Positions 13,834-15,829 of a stretch of DNA of 15,829 bases are shown piece by piece. The stretch lies in the NCBI GenBank assembly GCA_013003325.1, contig JABDJU010000190.1:1-15829 (forward strand), written 5' to 3'. Every line of letters starts with the position of its first letter. The stretch's first letter is position 1. The position numbers and the translations under genes are program-made. The notes under the pieces are model-generated. The model was not told the DNA's origin and ran no database searches. It saw only the letters and a list, made by a program, of their open reading frames with translations. The DNA comes from Acidimicrobiales bacterium. Lineage in GTDB: Bacteria > Actinomycetota > Acidimicrobiia > Acidimicrobiales > SZUA-35.

Positions 13834-14391
13834 TTACTTCGTGGAGATGACCAGCGTCTTGGCGATCTTGTCCCACACGACCTGGCGCTGACCGTCGGTG
13901 AAGATCATGATGATCGAGGCGATTCCGACCAAGAGGTTGATGAGCTGGCCGATCCCGGGCACGAGGCTCACCGCGTTGATGGCGTAGCGGCGCACGGCGA
14001 TTTCCATGTTGATGTCGCTGTAGTCCTCGTTGACCACCTTGACGTTCATCACCGACTTGCCGATTGTGGCGCCGCGGGTTCCCAGCAGGTAGACCTCGTA
14101 GGCCGCCACCAGCAGGAAGGTCACGAGGGTGGCGAACCACCCCTGCCCGAGGACGACGCTCACAATGATCAACGGGATGAGCAACACCAGGAAGTCGACG
14201 ATGCGAGCCAGGAGGCGAGAGCCGGGATTGGCCAAGGTCGCACCTCCGGCCGTCATGGCTCCAGGGCCGCCGGCTGCGACGGGCTGTGGGCCACCCTGCC
14301 ACTGTGACCCGTCCCAGTAACGCTGGGTTCCGGGGGGATCCCCGGCCGCGTAGTACCAACCCGGGGGGGTCTGAGCGTTTGAGTCTGACAT
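13834..14391 (-). CDS. DUF2510-RDD family membrane protein (upstream copy)
   Basis: A 185-residue paralogue of the next gene. The DUF2510 module PPGWYYAAGDPPGTQRYWDG and QWQGGPQ are almost identical to the neighbour's. The RDD domain starts GSRLLARIVDFLVLLIPLII and contains TRGATIGKSVMNVKVVNEDY, the expected cytoplasmic loop, then VRRYAINAVSLVPGIGQLIN and FTDGQRQVVWDKIAKTLVI at the C-terminus. Membrane segments are about residues 66-80, 85-105 and 135-160. ATG at 14391 is chosen because it directly precedes the shared N-terminus and has a perfect AGGAGGA 9 nt upstream, the strongest ribosome binding site in the window. A TAGGGT at 14431-14426 (minus) is a plausible -10. The membrane domains have diverged much more than the N-terminal modules. 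Confidence 0.87.
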   Translation of the reverse strand: MSDSNAQTPPGWYYAAGDPPGTQRYWDGSQWQGGPQPVAAGGPGAMTAGGATLANPGSRLLARIVDFLVLLIPLIIVSVVLGQGWFATLVTFLLVAAYEVYLLGTRGATIGKSVMNVKVVNEDYSDINMEIAVRRYAINAVSLVPGIGQLINLLVGIASIIMIFTDGQRQVVWDKIAKTLVISTK

Positions 14392-14400
14392 TCGGACGGC

Positions 14401-14407
14401 TCCTCCT
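14401..14407 (-). promoter_or_regulatory. Strong Shine-Dalgarno site
   Basis: AGGAGGA on the minus strand, 9 nt before ATG 14391. It fixes the start of the RDD gene at 14391 rather than the earlier in-frame codon at 14427, and contrasts with the weak or absent sites of most other genes here. Confidence 0.8.
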
Positions 14408-14425
14408 ATAGGGCGATTCCCTGAC

Positions 14426-14431
14426 ACCCTA
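14426..14431 (-). promoter_or_regulatory. Candidate -10 element of the RDD gene pair
   Basis: TAGGGT on the minus strand fits TANNNT and would start transcription near 14419, leaving a leader of about 28 nt that includes the AGGAGGA site. No good -35 is visible at normal spacing, so the call rests on placement. Confidence 0.3.
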
Positions 14432-14471
14432 GATCACCACGGGGGTCCAAATGGGTAAACAAAGCACGGGA

Positions 14472-15476
14472 TCAGATCAGACCCTGAGGGTCTGCCCTGC
14501 TGACAACTCCAAACAGACGATCGAGCCCGTAGCCGATCAACCCCAGACCGCTCACGAACGCCACCGCTATCACGAACCGATGGAGGGGCCACGAGAGGTC
14601 GGTGGGCAAGATGGGCTTGGAAAGGCTGGACCGGCTGAGAAACGCCCATACGCACAGCTGCACCCCGGCCACGAGCACCAATCCTGGAGCCAACAGCGGG
14701 TTCGGCCCGCGCACTCTCATTACGACCAGTGCCAGGAGCACACCCAGTACGCCGAGCAGCGAGGGCAGCCACAGCGTCAGCGGAGGACCCGTCTCGGGCG
14801 GAACCGAGAAGTACTCGACCATCCCAGCGACCAGAGCGGCGGCCGCAACGGGTGCGGCCAGCAGCAGGAGCGAGTTCCTCAGCACCCCAGCCACGACCGC
14901 GATGCCGGCGACCCCGCCGAGAATGGCGGGCAGCGGCGACGGCGGCTCCTGAAGAACCGACGTGACTGTGACGAGGACTTCCTGTCCGTCGACCCGGAGA
15001 GGAACTGCCGCTTCGAGGATCGTGTCTCCGGGCTGGGCGCCGGGAGGACGCTGGGAGTTCATCCAGTGCGACCGGTGATCGTGCCATGCATAGCGGCCTC
15101 CGTCTGCGACCTTCACCCAATCCGGTTCCCCCTGGCTGCTGGTGAACTCGGGCACGATCTCGCGGGTGCCGTATCGCTCCTGATTCAGGTAGGTGGTCGG
15201 CGACAGTCGGTTCTCCTCCACCGTGCCGTCGGGACGGATGCGCAGGTAGGGCTCAGCTTCGTATCCGACGACTTCGATCAGAACCGGCTCGAGTTGGGTG
15301 AGTTCGAAGAAGCTGTCGCCCCCGATCATGCGGACCGACAGTGCCTCGGTGGGCGGCTCGATGGCCTCGATCGTCGTGAGGTATTCGGTCGGTCCGGCCG
15401 GGTCGGCGGCCGCCGGCGCCGCCGGGACCAACACCGTCACCAAGACAGCGACGCAGGCAAGGCACCTGCCGATCAT
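14472..15476 (-). CDS. Exported polytopic membrane protein with His-rich extracytoplasmic domain, function unknown
   Basis: This 334-residue protein has a signal peptide (about 1-24, ending in APAAA). An extracytoplasmic domain of ~155 residues follows, then about five membrane segments (roughly 183-199, 202-220, 235-254, 262-281 and 300-318). The outer domain contains GYEAEPYLRIRPDGTV, SPTTYLNQERYG and WHDHRSHWM (131-139), the last with three closely spaced histidines that could bind metal or be catalytic. I recall similar proteins as uncharacterised genes in actinobacteria near copper-related genes, but cannot name the family. The ATG at 15476 overlaps the stop of the upstream cupredoxin-like lipoprotein as ATGA, so the two are translationally coupled and probably work together at the outer face of the membrane. 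Specific function is not assigned. Confidence 0.8.
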   Translation of the reverse strand: MIGRCLACVAVLVTVLVPAAPAAADPAGPTEYLTTIEAIEPPTEALSVRMIGGDSFFELTQLEPVLIEVVGYEAEPYLRIRPDGTVEENRLSPTTYLNQERYGTREIVPEFTSSQGEPDWVKVADGGRYAWHDHRSHWMNSQRPPGAQPGDTILEAAVPLRVDGQEVLVTVTSVLQEPPSPLPAILGGVAGIAVVAGVLRNSLLLLAAPVAAAALVAGMVEYFSVPPETGPPLTLWLPSLLGVLGVLLALVVMRVRGPNPLLAPGLVLVAGVQLCVWAFLSRSSLSKPILPTDLSWPLHRFVIAVAFVSGLGLIGYGLDRLFGVVSRADPQGLI

Positions 15477-15829
15477 GGGTCCTCCACGATCACCCTGATC
15501 TCACCGCTTGGATGAACGGTACAGATACCGATGAACTCCCCTGCCGAGGTGAACTCCTGCCGAAGCGTCTCGCCGGCGCCGACAAACCACGGCCCGACGA
15601 GATGGCCGCGATCGTCGCGGTTCACGATCTCGATCGCCTGTCCCACCGTCGCCCGCAGTTCCGCCGGCAAGATCTCCAGCGGGGTTCCGGCATCCAACGC
15701 TTCACCGGCACCGATCGGTATCTCGTAGTTGAAGTCGGCTTGTCGGCCGCTGTCGGACTCCGACACTGCAAACGACCGGTCCCCGCTGCCGCAACCCGCC
15801 CCAAGGACTACCACCGTTGCGAGCACGGC
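15473..15829 (-). CDS. Cupredoxin-like lipoprotein, N-terminus off the right edge
   Basis: The frame is open to the window edge. GTG at 15826 would leave only a very short hydrophobic signal without a basic n-region, so the true start is probably outside the window. From that GTG, a hydrophobic stretch ends at a lipobox-like LGAGC (Cys12), suggesting lipid anchoring after export. The mature part is a small beta-rich domain of about 100 residues ending in the blue-copper-like loop ICTVHPSGEIRVIV. His75 in RGHLVGPW, Cys102 and His105 match the His-Cys-His ligands of cupredoxins. The axial Met normally found a few residues after the second His is absent, with Gly at that place. Copper binding is therefore plausible but would be of an altered type. 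The TGA overlaps the ATG of the membrane protein gene by 4 bp. Confidence 0.75.
   Translation of the reverse strand, partial: AVLATVVVLGAGCGSGDRSFAVSESDSGRQADFNYEIPIGAGEALDAGTPLEILPAELRATVGQAIEIVNRDDRGHLVGPWFVGAGETLRQEFTSAGEFIGICTVHPSGEIRVIVEDP

Noticed and set aside
13220..14359. Minus-strand open frame of 379 codons spanning both RDD genes in another frame
   Set aside because: The product is Arg/Pro/His-rich with no family resemblance, while the two RDD frames show conserved domains and one has a strong ribosome binding site.
1..15829. CRISPR arrays, tRNA/rRNA genes, insertion sequences, phage or toxin-antitoxin genes
   Set aside because: No regularly spaced repeats, cloverleaf-like sequences, transposase motifs, terminal inverted repeats or small paired genes were found.

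Overview
The window is high-GC DNA, densely packed, with many GTG starts, short or overlapping gene junctions and few Shine-Dalgarno sites. Gene content (LytR-CpsA-Psr protein, DUF2510-RDD proteins, a zinc-finger anti-sigma factor, crotonase and acyl-CoA dehydrogenase genes) points to an actinobacterium. A deep lineage such as class Acidimicrobiia is my best guess, from general protein character rather than a marker gene. I see no tRNA, rRNA, CRISPR array, insertion sequence, phage gene or integrase; this looks like ordinary chromosome with one accessory-style surface-glycan locus.

Layout. (1) Positions 1-8463, all on the minus strand, read from high to low coordinates: UDP-glucose 6-dehydrogenase, UDP-glucuronate decarboxylase (UDP-xylose synthase), three GT4-type glycosyltransferases, a sugar-1-phosphate nucleotidyltransferase with a hexapeptide-repeat tail, a crotonase-fold isomerase/hydratase, and a Rossmann-like protein that runs off the left edge. 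A perfect 9-bp stem-loop separates the two nucleotide-sugar genes from the glycosyltransferases. (2) 8589-10752, minus: a thiamine diphosphokinase-like gene overlapping by 8 bp a LytR-CpsA-Psr glycan ligase gene, followed by a candidate terminator. (3) 10855-12006, plus: an acyl-CoA dehydrogenase that looks leaderless. (4) 12020-13237: a divergent anti-sigma (minus) / ECF sigma (plus) pair; the sigma gene has no ATG, GTG or TTG where homology says it should begin. (5) 13249-15829, minus: two tandem DUF2510-RDD membrane proteins, a secreted/polytopic membrane protein with a His-rich motif, and a cupredoxin-like lipoprotein running off the right edge.

How it fits together. The first block makes UDP-GlcA and UDP-Xyl (and probably a GDP- or dTDP-sugar), moves sugars with three glycosyltransferases, and the neighbouring LytR-CpsA-Psr protein could attach the finished glycan to the cell wall. 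The last block may be an envelope-stress or metal-responsive module: sigma/anti-sigma pair plus an exported cupredoxin and a membrane partner; this link is inference from proximity only. I did not find a clearly unprecedented system. The most unusual points are the missing canonical start of the sigma gene, the cupredoxin lacking an axial methionine next to a His-rich membrane protein, and the stem-loop inside the glycan operon.
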